Shown: positions 48,069 to 57,900 of the stretch, in pieces
Layout of the letters: each line of letters starts with the position of its first letter
Position numbering within the stretch: position 1 is the stretch's first letter
NCBI GenBank assembly: GCA_016933055.1
Contig: JAFGBS010000009.1
Span: 695,590-759,589 of the forward strand
Direction: 5' to 3'
Length of the DNA: 64,000 nt
Source: Promethearchaeota archaeon
Lineage (GTDB): Archaea > Asgardarchaeota > Lokiarchaeia > Sigyniarchaeales > Promethearchaeaceae
The notes under the pieces: model-generated
The model's database searches: none
Told to the model about the DNA's origin: nothing
Seen by the model: the letters and a program-made list of their open reading frames with translations, nothing else
Program-made: the position numbers and the translations under genes

Positions 48069-49679
48069 ATGGGTTTACCAAAAAGAGAACTTTTTCATGA
48101 ATATATCGATTATTGGGCGGAAGTTGATTCTAATTTTCCTTCAATTAAGTATAGTGGAAAGGGGATACTCACTGCTGGTGAATTAAAAGAACTTTCGTTA
48201 AAAGCAGCGACGGGATTTTATGAGATGGGAGTTCGAAAAGGAGATACGATTGTAACTGTGTTAACCACCATTCCTGAATTCATAATAACATGGATTGCTG
48301 CGAGTCGTATAGGTGCTATCGTAGTTCCCATGGATGTTAATTACAAGCGAACGGACTTCTTGAACATGATTCCTCATTCTCAGCCAAAGGTTGTTGTTTC
48401 ATTGAAAAAATTCCATAAGAATAAGATCGCAAGTACCTTATTCGAAATAAAAGAACATCTGGGAAATGTTATCTACATAGTTAAGGGGGATCATAAATTA
48501 GGAATTTCTTGGTCAGAATTTATTGAAAAAGATTATTCGTCAGAAAAGATTTTTCCTCTTCAAGGACATATCGATGAAAATGACACAATTCTCATAGTTT
48601 GGACAGGGGGCTCAACTGGATCTCCAAAAGCAGTTTGTTTATCCCATAAAAATGTCGTATCAATGATTCTTCATGAAGTGCGCAAAGTATGCGACTTTCT
48701 TGGTAAAAAACCTGGTGCAGACAGATTTGTTTGGTTAGCAAATTTGCCTGTTAGTCATGTTGGTGGTTCAGTAGAAATGCTGGGAACGGGTTTAATTGGA
48801 GGTTTGAAACTTAGATTGCAGAAAGAATGGTCGCCTTGGCCTGCTCTCCAAGTAATGCAAAATGAAAAGACATTGTTTGCGGGAGGAGTTCCTACTATGT
48901 TTTCTATTTGGACCGCTCTTCCCGATCTTTTGGAATATAACTTAAAATCTACACTAAAGGTCGCGTTTATGTCTGGAGATAAAGTTTCTCTTCATCTTTT
49001 AAATAAAATTTCAGAAAAAATGTGTGAAACTATTATTGTTGGTTATGGGAGCACAGAGGCTGGAGCAGAGGTTTCTTTTTCAGAACCGGGAGATTCTTAT
49101 GAAGATCTAGCAAATGGGTATGTTGGAAAACCATTACCTGGAGTCGATATAATAGTTGTGGATGAAAATGGTAGTGTTCTTCCTCCTAATCAAGATGGAG
49201 AGATTTTGGTTAAAGGAGATATCACAAGTCAGAATTATTTTAATATGCCCGAAGAAACGAAACGTGGATTTTCAGAAGATGGATATTGTAAAACAGGAGA
49301 TTTAGGACACTTGGATGGGAATGGTGGATTATGGATTACGGGTCGGATCAAATTCATCATACGGGTAGGCTCCTATACTGTTTTACCATCCGAGATCGAA
49401 GATATTGTGAATAAACAAAAAAATGTTCTGGTTTCTGCAGCATTTGGTGTACCTGATGAGAAATATGGCGAAGTTGTGTGGCTGGTAATCGGTCCCGAAC
49501 CTGGTACAACTGTTAACGAAACCGAAATCATGGAGCGACTTACCGAAGAGTTAGCGAATTACAAATTACCGCGAAAAATATTAAATTATGAAGTGGATGC
49601 AGCGAATATGCCTTTCACAAGTATTGGAAAAGTGGATCGACCGCGAATACAACAAGAACTGAATATTCCCAAAAAATAA
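48069..49679 (+). CDS. AMP-dependent acyl-CoA synthetase/ligase
   Basis: A class I adenylate-forming enzyme: P-loop VWTGGSTGSPKAVCLSH, GYGSTEAGAEVSF, the hinge GDLGHLDGNGGLWITGR, IRVGSYTVLPSEIEDIV, and the C-terminal Lys region FTSIGKVDR. It would activate a fatty or aromatic acid for the neighbouring crotonase. Start choice: GGAGG at 48057-48061 is 7 nt before ATG 48069 but only 1 nt before ATG 48063, so 48069 is preferred. The stop of the crotonase gene (TGA 48064-48066) falls in the same stretch, implying coupled translation. Confidence 0.87.
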   Translation: MGLPKRELFHEYIDYWAEVDSNFPSIKYSGKGILTAGELKELSLKAATGFYEMGVRKGDTIVTVLTTIPEFIITWIAASRIGAIVVPMDVNYKRTDFLNMIPHSQPKVVVSLKKFHKNKIASTLFEIKEHLGNVIYIVKGDHKLGISWSEFIEKDYSSEKIFPLQGHIDENDTILIVWTGGSTGSPKAVCLSHKNVVSMILHEVRKVCDFLGKKPGADRFVWLANLPVSHVGGSVEMLGTGLIGGLKLRLQKEWSPWPALQVMQNEKTLFAGGVPTMFSIWTALPDLLEYNLKSTLKVAFMSGDKVSLHLLNKISEKMCETIIVGYGSTEAGAEVSFSEPGDSYEDLANGYVGKPLPGVDIIVVDENGSVLPPNQDGEILVKGDITSQNYFNMPEETKRGFSEDGYCKTGDLGHLDGNGGLWITGRIKFIIRVGSYTVLPSEIEDIVNKQKNVLVSAAFGVPDEKYGEVVWLVIGPEPGTTVNETEIMERLTEELANYKLPRKILNYEVDAANMPFTSIGKVDRPRIQQELNIPKK

Positions 49680-49715
49680 TTGATCTATTATATTTTGAAA
49701 AAATTGGTGAAAAAA

Positions 49716-51173
49716 ATGAAAATTATGAATAAAATAAAAGAAATTGAGGATAAAGAGCTTAAACGTGGATTAAGCTTACCAATGACTATATTTATAATTG
49801 TAGGATTAGTGATTGGCTCCTCTATCTGGCTAAATCCCGCTGCAAAATTGAACGAAGCAGGTCCTTCCGTTTGGCTTGCTTATCTGTTAGCAGTTATTCC
49901 CTCAATTTTTGTTGCTTATGTGACCGCATATATTGGCTCTGCTTTACCCGTTTCGGGCGGTACTTATGTAGTGATCAGTCGTTCAGTGAATCCGTTTATT
50001 GGATTTATGAGCTTATGGGCTGTTATTCTTGCAGTATCTACGACATTAGCCACCATGGCTGCTACTTTTGGCACTTTTTTGAATGATATTATTGGTATCA
50101 GCAATTCCACAATGCAAATATTATTCGTTATTGGCGTTGGCGTAGCGATTCTGGCAATTTTTTATTTGTTAAACCTTCTTCACGTAAGTATTTCGGGAGT
50201 AGTTGAGATAGTTATCACACTTCTGGGAGATCTACTTGTGATGATGATATTTATTTTCGCTGCGTTTAAAAATATTAAAGCCGAGAACTTAACTCCCATG
50301 TTTCCCAATGGATTCAGTCCCGTATTAGTTGCAACACTTGTTTTCACTTTTTCGTATGCGGGTTTTTCCGCAGTAATTGATGTAGCAGGTGAAGTAAAGA
50401 ATCCCAAAAAAAATATTCCAAGAGCATTAGCTATTTCTATTCCGATTTTAGTTGTCTTATATACAATTCAAGCATTTGTTGTGGCAGGAATTCAAGACTA
50501 TGCAGTTCCGGTGGGAACCGTCACTGAAATTATCCTTAATTTGGGAATTCTACCTGAGTGGCTGGTGGATATAATGGTAATACTGATTGCTATAGCAATT
50601 GCATCGACGATTCATCCCGTATTTTTGGCATATTCAAGAGACATACTTATTGGTGGTAGGGATAAAATTCTTCCAAACATATTTGCGAAAGTAAATGAAA
50701 AACGCCGTATTCCAGGTCCAGCTTTGACTTTAATTCTAATTCTTAGTGTTGTTATTTTAGTCGTTTACCTCTCCATTCTTGGCCCTGTAATTGGAATTGC
50801 ACTTACCGATGCAATTTTGGTATTGAGCTCTGTTTCTGCCGTAAGTGTATTATTCGCCCAAGTTTTTGTATGTGTCGCAGCACTTAAATTTCCCAAGAAA
50901 TTTCCCGAATTACATGAATCTGCTGGATTCAAACCTAAGATAAATGTATTAAAAATTATGGCTTGGTTAGGATTGATAACGTCTGTTTTATTTTTGCTTA
51001 TAGTGTTCGTAGATTTCACGATAGCTTTGTATGTCGCACTTTCATTTGTGCCTTTTATGATAATCGGAATAATATATTATTTAATTCGAAAAGCGACACT
51101 TAAAAAACAAGGAGTGAATATTTCTGAGACATTATCAGTGTGGCCAAAAGAAATTACCATTTCTAAGTCTTAA
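49716..51173 (+). CDS. APC-family amino acid permease
   Basis: A 12-helix transporter of the amino acid-polyamine-organocation superfamily. The first helix has the typical IVGLVIGSSIWLNPAAKLNEAGPS, then PVSGGTYVVISRSVNPFIGF, FTFSYAGFSAVIDVAGEVKNPKKNIPRA in helix 6, and a C-terminal pair of helices before KKQGVNISETLSVWP. The start is ATG 49716 or 49725; the TTG at 49680 opening the frame overlaps the stop of the ligase. Its operon position with the acyl-CoA genes and the OCD-family gene suggests import of an amino acid that the cluster degrades. Confidence 0.82.
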   Translation: MKIMNKIKEIEDKELKRGLSLPMTIFIIVGLVIGSSIWLNPAAKLNEAGPSVWLAYLLAVIPSIFVAYVTAYIGSALPVSGGTYVVISRSVNPFIGFMSLWAVILAVSTTLATMAATFGTFLNDIIGISNSTMQILFVIGVGVAILAIFYLLNLLHVSISGVVEIVITLLGDLLVMMIFIFAAFKNIKAENLTPMFPNGFSPVLVATLVFTFSYAGFSAVIDVAGEVKNPKKNIPRALAISIPILVVLYTIQAFVVAGIQDYAVPVGTVTEIILNLGILPEWLVDIMVILIAIAIASTIHPVFLAYSRDILIGGRDKILPNIFAKVNEKRRIPGPALTLILILSVVILVVYLSILGPVIGIALTDAILVLSSVSAVSVLFAQVFVCVAALKFPKKFPELHESAGFKPKINVLKIMAWLGLITSVLFLLIVFVDFTIALYVALSFVPFMIIGIIYYLIRKATLKKQGVNISETLSVWPKEITISKS

Positions 51174-51212
51174 ATCAAAAATTAAATAATTAGTGAGAAC
51201 AAGTGATGTATT

Positions 51213-52214
51213 ATGATGGCAAATAATACTCTACTCCTCACTAAATCCGATTTGGAATCACTTATTACCATTCAAGATATGATTTCTACGATTGAAGATG
51301 CATTCCGAAAACACGGAGAGGGTAAATCTTTCGGCATGGATATGATACATGGGGTTACTCCTTCTGAGCTAGAATTCCACATTAAGGTTGGTGGAATTAC
51401 ACTTGGTGATAAAAAATACTATGGATTGAAAATTAACGCTAGTAATTTCTCGAACATGGATAAACATGGATTACCCAATATCATTGGTGCTATTCTCCTA
51501 TTTGATGGTACTACTGGATTTCCGTTAGCTATTGTAGATTCAATTATACCTACCATATTACGCACGGGGGCGGGTACGGCAGTAGCTATGAAATATCTTG
51601 CTCGTCCTGATTCTAAAATTGCAACTATTTGCGGTTGTGGGACTCAAGGACGAATTCAATTACGTTCCATAAAAACCGTTCTTCCTCTTGAGAGAGTTTT
51701 TGCTTTTGACATGGACTATAAAAGGGCTGAGATATATGCAAATGAAATGACAGACGAATTAGGTATGCAAATCGAATCAGTTAAAAATCTTGAAGAAGCG
51801 ACAGTCAAATCAGATGTTATAATAACTTGCACGCCTTCTAAATCTCCATTCTTAAGGAAGGAATATGTTAACTATGGAACAACTATAGGAGCAATAGGAG
51901 CAGACAGTCCGGATAAGCAAGAATTAGAGACAAAATTACTTAAAGGAAATAAAGTTGTAGTAGATATACTTAAGCAATGTGCGGTTGCGGGGGAACTTCA
52001 TCATGCTCTGGAAGAAAAATTGATCACAATAACCGATGTGCATGCAGAACTTGGTGAAATATTGACCGGTAAAAAAACAGGCAGAGAGAAACGGGACGAG
52101 ATCATAATTTATGACGCTACTGGAACGGCTATTCAAGACACTGCTTCGGTGGCAGTTTGTTATGAAAAAGCAGTTTCAAAGAATATTGGAACCTATATTG
52201 CTCTAAACCACTAA
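51213..52214 (+). CDS. Ornithine cyclodeaminase/mu-crystallin family protein
   Basis: An NAD(P)-binding protein of the OCD family: LKINASNF with the substrate Lys, ILLFDGTTGFPLAIVDS, RTGAGTAVAMKYLARPDS, the dinucleotide motif ICGCGTQGRIQL, then GAIGADSPDKQELETKLL and VVDILKQCAVAGE. Members include ornithine cyclodeaminase, alanine dehydrogenase and ketimine reductase. The GADSPDKQEL segment is general to the family and does not fix the substrate. It follows the APC permease by about 40 nt and is likely in the same operon, acting on an imported amino acid. Confidence 0.85.
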   Translation: MMANNTLLLTKSDLESLITIQDMISTIEDAFRKHGEGKSFGMDMIHGVTPSELEFHIKVGGITLGDKKYYGLKINASNFSNMDKHGLPNIIGAILLFDGTTGFPLAIVDSIIPTILRTGAGTAVAMKYLARPDSKIATICGCGTQGRIQLRSIKTVLPLERVFAFDMDYKRAEIYANEMTDELGMQIESVKNLEEATVKSDVIITCTPSKSPFLRKEYVNYGTTIGAIGADSPDKQELETKLLKGNKVVVDILKQCAVAGELHHALEEKLITITDVHAELGEILTGKKTGREKRDEIIIYDATGTAIQDTASVAVCYEKAVSKNIGTYIALNH

Positions 52215-52250
52215 ATCTGTCATCAAAAATAACATATTGGAAATCATACT

Positions 52251-53111
52251 ATGTCGCTATTTGCAGCAGATTTTTCTCAATCCTATGAAAAGAATGGATT
52301 AAGCCAAGAAATGATTCAGATTTTTCAGCAAATTATCTGGGATTATTACAATTCTCATCCCCGGGAATTTCCTTGGAGGGTGACAAGAAATCCTTATCAT
52401 ATATTTATCTCTGAATGGATGCTTCAGCAAACGCAGACCTCTTCAGTCGTACCAAAATATAAGGAATTTATATCTAAACTACCCACATTCTCAGATTTAG
52501 CAAACACATCAATGGATGAGGTAGTTAAACTCTGGCAAGGATTAGGGTATAATCGTCGAGCAATATGGATGAAATCTGCTGCAGAATCAATTGTAAGGGA
52601 GTATAACGGAACTCTTCCAAAAGATCCGGATCATCTTGAAAAAATTAAAGGCATTGGACATGCAACGGCTCGAGAAATGGTTACATTTGCATATAATATC
52701 CCAACAGTATTTATTGAAACGAATATTCGAAGAGTATTTTTGCATTTATTCTTTCACAACAAGAATCAAGTAAAAGACACGGAAATATTGTCATTGGTTG
52801 GGCAGACGGTGGATATAACTAATCCACGAGAATGGTATTATGCGTTGATGGATTATGGAGTAATGTTGAAAAAAACACTACAGCCTGATCCAAATCGCAG
52901 GAGTTATCATTACAAAAAACAACCGAAATTTGAAGGCTCTAATCGAGAATTGCGTGGTAAAATTTTACGTTTGAAGATCACAAATCCCGAAATTACGAAT
53001 ATCACCATTTCTCAAAAACTAAAATCTCCCCTCGAAAAAATAAATGAACTAGTTACAAAAATGGAAGAAGAAGGATTTTTTGAGAAATCTCTTAAAACAA
53101 CTAGTGAATAA
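52251..53111 (+). CDS. MutY-like HhH-GPD DNA glycosylase without Fe-S cluster
   Basis: This resembles A/G-specific adenine glycosylase: FPWRVTRNPYHIFISEWMLQQTQ with Glu55, WQGLGYNRRAIWM, HhH motif KIKGIGHATAREMVTFA, then FIETNIRRVF. The protein has no Cys at all, so it lacks the 4Fe-4S cluster of standard MutY, and the catalytic Asp position is Glu156 (IETN). There is no C-terminal NUDIX-like domain; after residue 190 come YALMDYGVMLKKTLQPDPN, then a winged-helix-like tail. From memory, a very similar arrangement (IETNIR..., SNRELRGKIL) is common in MutY-like proteins of Patescibacteria, suggesting lateral transfer; this needs a search. Confidence 0.8.
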   Translation: MSLFAADFSQSYEKNGLSQEMIQIFQQIIWDYYNSHPREFPWRVTRNPYHIFISEWMLQQTQTSSVVPKYKEFISKLPTFSDLANTSMDEVVKLWQGLGYNRRAIWMKSAAESIVREYNGTLPKDPDHLEKIKGIGHATAREMVTFAYNIPTVFIETNIRRVFLHLFFHNKNQVKDTEILSLVGQTVDITNPREWYYALMDYGVMLKKTLQPDPNRRSYHYKKQPKFEGSNRELRGKILRLKITNPEITNITISQKLKSPLEKINELVTKMEEEGFFEKSLKTTSE

Positions 53112-53225
53112 TTAAGGAGATTATCGTTTTTATATGAATAGGAGATATATTTCAAATCTTATAATCTAAGCAAAAATTATTAAGATCGAACTCTATCCAA
53201 AATAATATAATTGAGAGTGAGTTTT

Positions 53226-53945
53226 GTGAGTGAATTAACTACTTGGGAAGGTCTCCTTCCTGCGATGCCCGCAACTATTCTGAGTTTACTAAATGTTGAA
53301 CAACCGAATTTTATACCGCCACCTATATTACCAATGATCGAAACTTTTCGAGACATTCGAAGGATAACCATGGTAGTAATCGATAATCTTGGATTATTCG
53401 AAATTACCTATTATAAGCCCGAATTTCTCATCCAAAATGCTGCTGCATTTGTTTTACTCTCCACAAAAAATCCTTATACGCTTGGGGTGTTTCATCAGTT
53501 ATTATTTGGAGGATTCGAACCAAAGGGATTTCATTTACTTAGGAAATTAAATGAAGCTGGTTTACAGACTTGTTTTATCGGAAGACCAAAAGATGTAAAT
53601 CGATATAATGGAAAAACTAACACAATTCCAAAAGATTCCGACATGAGTACATGGATTGAAGCTGCAAAAAGTATAAATAAAAATTCATTCACCCTTCTCC
53701 ATTTTTTAGATTTTGAAAACCTTCATCGGCAAAAACGTGGATCTCCCGAAGAATTAATTGAAAAACTCATTAAGCGAACCGATAAATGGTTACTTTCTCT
53801 ATATAAGCAAATGAGGAGTAAAACTCTCATGCTCGTTCTCGGAAATCATGGAAGATACCGGATTGATGACATATCCTACTCGGGAAAAATTGCCGAATGG
53901 CGTAAAGCTAGCGTTCCGATTGCAGTTGTGGCTTATAAGGAATAA
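53226..53945 (+). CDS. Hypothetical protein, possibly a reduced alkaline-phosphatase-fold protein
   Basis: About 239 residues. Three short motifs are placed as in alkaline-phosphatase superfamily enzymes: VVIDNLGLFE (usually VIDGLG), HFLDFENLHR, and LGNHGRYR (usually SDHG). The metal-binding Asp of DHG is Asn here, and the usual Thr/Ser nucleophile is not evident. This may be an inactive or simplified relative; the assignment is weak. Start candidates are GTG 53217 or 53226; TTG 53211 is less likely. It lies between the MutY-like and LarE-like genes on the same strand, with no clear tie to either. Confidence 0.5.
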   Translation: MSELTTWEGLLPAMPATILSLLNVEQPNFIPPPILPMIETFRDIRRITMVVIDNLGLFEITYYKPEFLIQNAAAFVLLSTKNPYTLGVFHQLLFGGFEPKGFHLLRKLNEAGLQTCFIGRPKDVNRYNGKTNTIPKDSDMSTWIEAAKSINKNSFTLLHFLDFENLHRQKRGSPEELIEKLIKRTDKWLLSLYKQMRSKTLMLVLGNHGRYRIDDISYSGKIAEWRKASVPIAVVAYKE

Positions 53946-53992
53946 TTTCTAGATTTCCTTCAAAATCGTAAAAACTAACATGCTTGGTTCTC

Positions 53993-54853
53993 ATGTTTCG
54001 TAAGCAAGAAGAGTATTATTCTACTGAAATGGAGCAGGAACTCAACCAAAAGCTCGCTATATTTTATGAAAAAATTCGAGGAAAAAAAATACTGATCGGT
54101 TTGACGGGTGGATTAAAATCCTATATGCTGGTGGAATTAGCGCGACCAGTTGTTACCGAGATGAAATGTATGTTTGTAGAAACTTCTTATACATCTCCCA
54201 GTGATTTAGAATATGTGAGAAATTTTAAAAAAAACGATGATAATGCAGAGATTGAAACCGATGTTATCCAAAAACTTGATTTAAATCAAAATATACTTAT
54301 TTTAAATTCTGATGAGCGAGATTTTTTCTGTAAAAAAGGCATTGCAGATATACTGGAAAAAGAGCGTTCTTCAAATGGATACGACGTAATACTAGATGGA
54401 ACAGCTGGTGAACAATTCCAATCATTTTGGAATGGGAAACAAAAATTTGGAGATAATTATTTGATGATATTTGGGGAACTAGGTATATTCAGAGAGGATG
54501 TCGTTTATCTGTCAAAAAAACATGGATTTAAATTCAATAGACCCCCGGAAATTAACTTACTGTCAAGATTTGCTTATAATATACCAATAACCGAAGATTT
54601 ACTCAAATTAGTTGTAGTGATGGAGGGATTTCTCAAAAATTTAACAAATAATGATCTTGTCCGAGTGCGAATCCTTGATAAGGACCATATTATTATTGAG
54701 ACAGGGCAAAAAGAACTATCTCGCCTTTTAGATGAAAAAACTCGAAAAAAAATATATAATGAATTTAGCGATAAAGGATTTTCCTCTATAAATATCGATC
54801 TTGCTGGATATCGACGAAATAACTTATTTAAAGCATCAAAAAATACACTTTAA
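53993..54853 (+). CDS. LarE-like PP-loop protein with degenerate active site
   Basis: This resembles LarE, the sulfur-donor enzyme of nickel-pincer nucleotide (NPN) cofactor synthesis. Collinear points: PP-loop LIGLTGGLKSYML (38-43 TGGLKS in place of SGGxDS), NSDERDFFCKKGIADILEK, DVILDGTAGEQ, GIFREDVVYLSKKHGFKFNR, and the C-terminal VRVRILDKDHIIIE. But the PP-loop Asp-Ser is lost, and the SxCLASR Cys that LarE sacrifices is missing (INLLSRF). It may have another role or be inactive. LarC lies 1.7 kb away, which supports the link. The start is ATG 53993; TTG 53984 is an alternative. Confidence 0.65.
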   Translation: MFRKQEEYYSTEMEQELNQKLAIFYEKIRGKKILIGLTGGLKSYMLVELARPVVTEMKCMFVETSYTSPSDLEYVRNFKKNDDNAEIETDVIQKLDLNQNILILNSDERDFFCKKGIADILEKERSSNGYDVILDGTAGEQFQSFWNGKQKFGDNYLMIFGELGIFREDVVYLSKKHGFKFNRPPEINLLSRFAYNIPITEDLLKLVVVMEGFLKNLTNNDLVRVRILDKDHIIIETGQKELSRLLDEKTRKKIYNEFSDKGFSSINIDLAGYRRNNLFKASKNTL

Positions 54854-56223
54854 CTTTCATTATTTTCTTTCATGAATAAAGGTTGCACGATTTCAAGAGC
54901 TTCTCTGGTCTTCTCTAAAATTGTGTGAATTAAAGGTTGATTCATAACGGTTGATAGTATATACTCAATACAAGATTTGTGATAGACATAGATGCCTTGA
55001 TTCAACAACTCCAGATGTAAATATCGAAGGATCGGATAATTTGAAAGTAAATTTAGCCCATAATCACGAGCATTTGCATAATTTCCCCGAAATATATGTA
55101 AATAAACTAATGATCCAGCCTGTGTTACATGAGCTGGAAAATTGGTATCTTGAATAATTTTTTTTAAACCAGTTGCTAATAAGCTACCCCAGTGAGTGAT
55201 GTTATCAATTTCCTTTTGGTTATAGTGTTGTAATGCGGCAATACCTGCGCACATTGAAATTGAATTACCATTATAGGAACCCGAATGAGATAGATGGGGT
55301 TCTCGAGTAGGATTAAACCATTCCATTAACTCCCCTTTACCTCCAAAAGCCCCTATGGGTAATCCCCCACCAATGCATTTTCCAAATGAGGTTAAATCGG
55401 GTTCAATATCAAGAAACTCTTGAAATCCGCCCAGAGCATGTCGAAATGTTATAACTTCATCGAAAATAAGATAAATTCCAAATTCTTGAGTGATGGTCCT
55501 TACTTCTTTCATGTATTCTTGAGTGGCAGACATACCGACTCGATTTATCACGGGTTCGATAATCATAGCAGCAATATCATCCTTGTTAGATGATATTAGT
55601 TCTTTTAAATATTCGATATCGTTTATCGGCGTAATTAGAATATGATCTCTTAATCCCGGAGAGAAACCTAATTCTGGGTTTAAATTCGGTGGATTTTTGT
55701 ATTTATAGTCTGCACAAACATTGGTATGAACGTAATCTGTCGAACCATGATAGGATCCATCAAATTTGATAATTTTGTTTTGTCCCGACACAACTCGAGC
55801 AAGACGCAAAGGAAACATGGTTGCTTCAGAACCAGACGCACAAAATCTGATTTCATCTAAGGAACTGACTCGATTTACTAATAATTGGGCGAAATCCAGT
55901 TGTACTTCTGTTGGAGTTGAATGAGCAGTACCCTTTGACAACTGAGAAGAAATTGCATTGAGTACGGGCGGAAAAGAATGACCATGTAATAAACTACACA
56001 TGTTATTGTTACAATCGATGTATTCATTGCCGTCCACATCATATACATGAAAACCGCTACCATGACTCGTATAAAAGGCATAGGGATAAAAATTCGCCAC
56101 ATTTCGTGTACCTCCCCCTGGGAAAATGCGTTTGGCGCGTTCGTAAAGGCGTCTAGATTTCACGGTTTTTTCCATATAACGTTTAACAATATCCTTCCGT
56201 ATTTTGGTGCTTTCCGTACTCAT
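54850..56223 (-). CDS. Class III PLP aminotransferase, glutamate-1-semialdehyde aminomutase-like
   Basis: A fold-type I class III enzyme of 457 residues: AKRIFPGGGTRNVANFYPY at the start, VDGNEYIDCNNNMCSLLHGH, FCASGSEATMFPLRLAR, FDGSYHGSTDYV, and the PLP Lys in SFGKCIGGGLPIGAFGG. This is the GSA-aminomutase (HemL) pattern, but HemL-like paralogs with other roles are common. No other heme-pathway gene is nearby. It lies on the opposite strand between the LarE-like and LarC genes and overlaps the former by 4 nt. Confidence 0.85.
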   Translation of the reverse strand: MSTESTKIRKDIVKRYMEKTVKSRRLYERAKRIFPGGGTRNVANFYPYAFYTSHGSGFHVYDVDGNEYIDCNNNMCSLLHGHSFPPVLNAISSQLSKGTAHSTPTEVQLDFAQLLVNRVSSLDEIRFCASGSEATMFPLRLARVVSGQNKIIKFDGSYHGSTDYVHTNVCADYKYKNPPNLNPELGFSPGLRDHILITPINDIEYLKELISSNKDDIAAMIIEPVINRVGMSATQEYMKEVRTITQEFGIYLIFDEVITFRHALGGFQEFLDIEPDLTSFGKCIGGGLPIGAFGGKGELMEWFNPTREPHLSHSGSYNGNSISMCAGIAALQHYNQKEIDNITHWGSLLATGLKKIIQDTNFPAHVTQAGSLVYLHIFRGNYANARDYGLNLLSNYPILRYLHLELLNQGIYVYHKSCIEYILSTVMNQPLIHTILEKTREALEIVQPLFMKENNES

Positions 56224-56507
56224 ATCTCTATATACTCAATCCACCGCGAAATATTAAATTTTAGAGAATTACGATATGTACAATATGAATCAGAATTTAC
56301 GCATTGGAATCCCGACCAGTAAAAAGATAGATCTAAAAATTTTGAGATGTTCTCCAGTCAATCAGATTTTTTTCCATAGTCACTATCTATACTTCTATAT
56401 TTTAGGAATGCATGAATAAAATGGGTAGTATTTAGGATATTTGACTTCTAAACGCGATTTAAATCTGAAAATATATGAAGTATTATTACAAATATTTAGC
56501 GTAGATA

Positions 56508-57791
56508 ATGATAAAACAGATATTTTATATTAACTGTAAGCACTCGGGTCTCGCTGGTGATATGTTTTTAGCAGCTTTATACGGATTAAATGAAAATTCT
56601 TCCGTGATAGAATCTATACAGGCATATATTAATGATAATTTTTCTAATGTTAAAATTTTGCATTTTTCATTTAAAAAAATTCAGAGAAATGGGATCTATC
56701 CATATAAAATGGATTTGAGGTTCACAGAAACTCGTCCGGAATTACAAGTGCAGCAAATTAAAGATCACATTAGTAAATTATGCGGCTATCTTAACTTATC
56801 TCCTCTTGCTTTGCAATTTGCTGATGCATGGTTTAATATCATTCTAGATGCTGAACAGAATGTTCATAATATACACACTGAAAAGATTCATCTACATGAA
56901 TTGGGTTCCATTGATACTTTAATTGATATTTGTGGCAGTACGGCACTTTTAGAGCAATTAAGTATATTTTCCAAAGATCCAGCGATACAAATTTATTGCA
57001 GTGAAGTTGCAATCGGTGGAGGATTGATAAAAATTAGTCATGGAACTGTCCCCGTTCCTGCACCTGCAACCACGTATATTTTAGAAAAATACTCAATACC
57101 ACTTAGAGGTGGACCAATTGAACGAGAATTATTGACTCCCACGGGAGCTGCTTTATTAGCATGTTTAAAGGAAAGAACTCATTTCTGTTTTGCCTCCGAA
57201 CTCCCCCCAATGCAGTTAAAGAAAACTAGTATAAGCACTGGTCAGCTTGGTGATAAAGATTTTCCAAATATTTTCCAAATTTTTACAGGAATCTCAATAT
57301 TATGCTTGGATGAATTAGAACAAGATGTCATAATATTAGAGACTATGGTAGATGATCAATCTGGTGAAACATTAGGTTCAGTTATGGAAGATTTATTTGA
57401 AAAAGGTGCGTTGGATGTGAATTACATTACCGTTCACGGCAAAAAAAACCGCCCTGGGATTCTTGTGAGGGTTTTGACGACTAAATCGCAAATGAATGCG
57501 TTAATGAAGGTGTTGTTTCAACAACTAGGAACTTTAGGCATTCGATATAGAAAAGAAAAACGGATATGTTTGAATCGTGATGTTATCGAAAACACGACTA
57601 CTATTGAAGGAGTAACAGTGAAATTCCGTACAAAAATTGCCTATGATCCCTCAAATCCTAAAAACATCCTATATTTTAAAATAGAACACGATGATATAGT
57701 CAGAATTTCTCGCCAGATTGGCATTTCTCTCTCATTTACTAAAGTTAAGTTAGAAAGTGCCGTTCTGGCTAGGAATACTAGATCGTCATAA
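56508..57791 (+). CDS. larC: LarC, nickel-pincer nucleotide cofactor synthesis (nickel insertion)
   Basis: LarC inserts nickel into the pincer nucleotide cofactor used by lactate racemase and related LarA-like enzymes. The family opening is altered but clear: INCKHSGLAGDMFLAALYGL (usually FDCFSGISGDM). Then IHLHELGSIDTLIDICG, IGGGLIKISHGTVPVPAPA, ELLTPTGAALLA, METMVDDQSGETLG-like ILETMVDDQSGETLG, and VHGKKNRPGILVRVL. It is a single 427-residue reading frame without the internal programmed frameshift seen in some bacterial larC genes. No larA or larB is in the window. The ATG has only AT-rich sequence before it. Confidence 0.88.
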   Translation: MIKQIFYINCKHSGLAGDMFLAALYGLNENSSVIESIQAYINDNFSNVKILHFSFKKIQRNGIYPYKMDLRFTETRPELQVQQIKDHISKLCGYLNLSPLALQFADAWFNIILDAEQNVHNIHTEKIHLHELGSIDTLIDICGSTALLEQLSIFSKDPAIQIYCSEVAIGGGLIKISHGTVPVPAPATTYILEKYSIPLRGGPIERELLTPTGAALLACLKERTHFCFASELPPMQLKKTSISTGQLGDKDFPNIFQIFTGISILCLDELEQDVIILETMVDDQSGETLGSVMEDLFEKGALDVNYITVHGKKNRPGILVRVLTTKSQMNALMKVLFQQLGTLGIRYRKEKRICLNRDVIENTTTIEGVTVKFRTKIAYDPSNPKNILYFKIEHDDIVRISRQIGISLSFTKVKLESAVLARNTRSS

Positions 57792-57900
57792 AGGTTGACT
57801 TATCAAAAAATTTATAATTTTTAATAACACAATAAATCACGTGAGTTATTGAAATTTTGAATAGATGGCTCTCTCTTTAAAATTCCTCTGAGATGTTATT

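Noticed and set aside
56495..56505. AGCGTAG before larC, like the closing stem of the structured repeat
   Set aside because: No nested stem, no GGNGTNCC box and no ATGTT...AATTA end nearby; single short match only.
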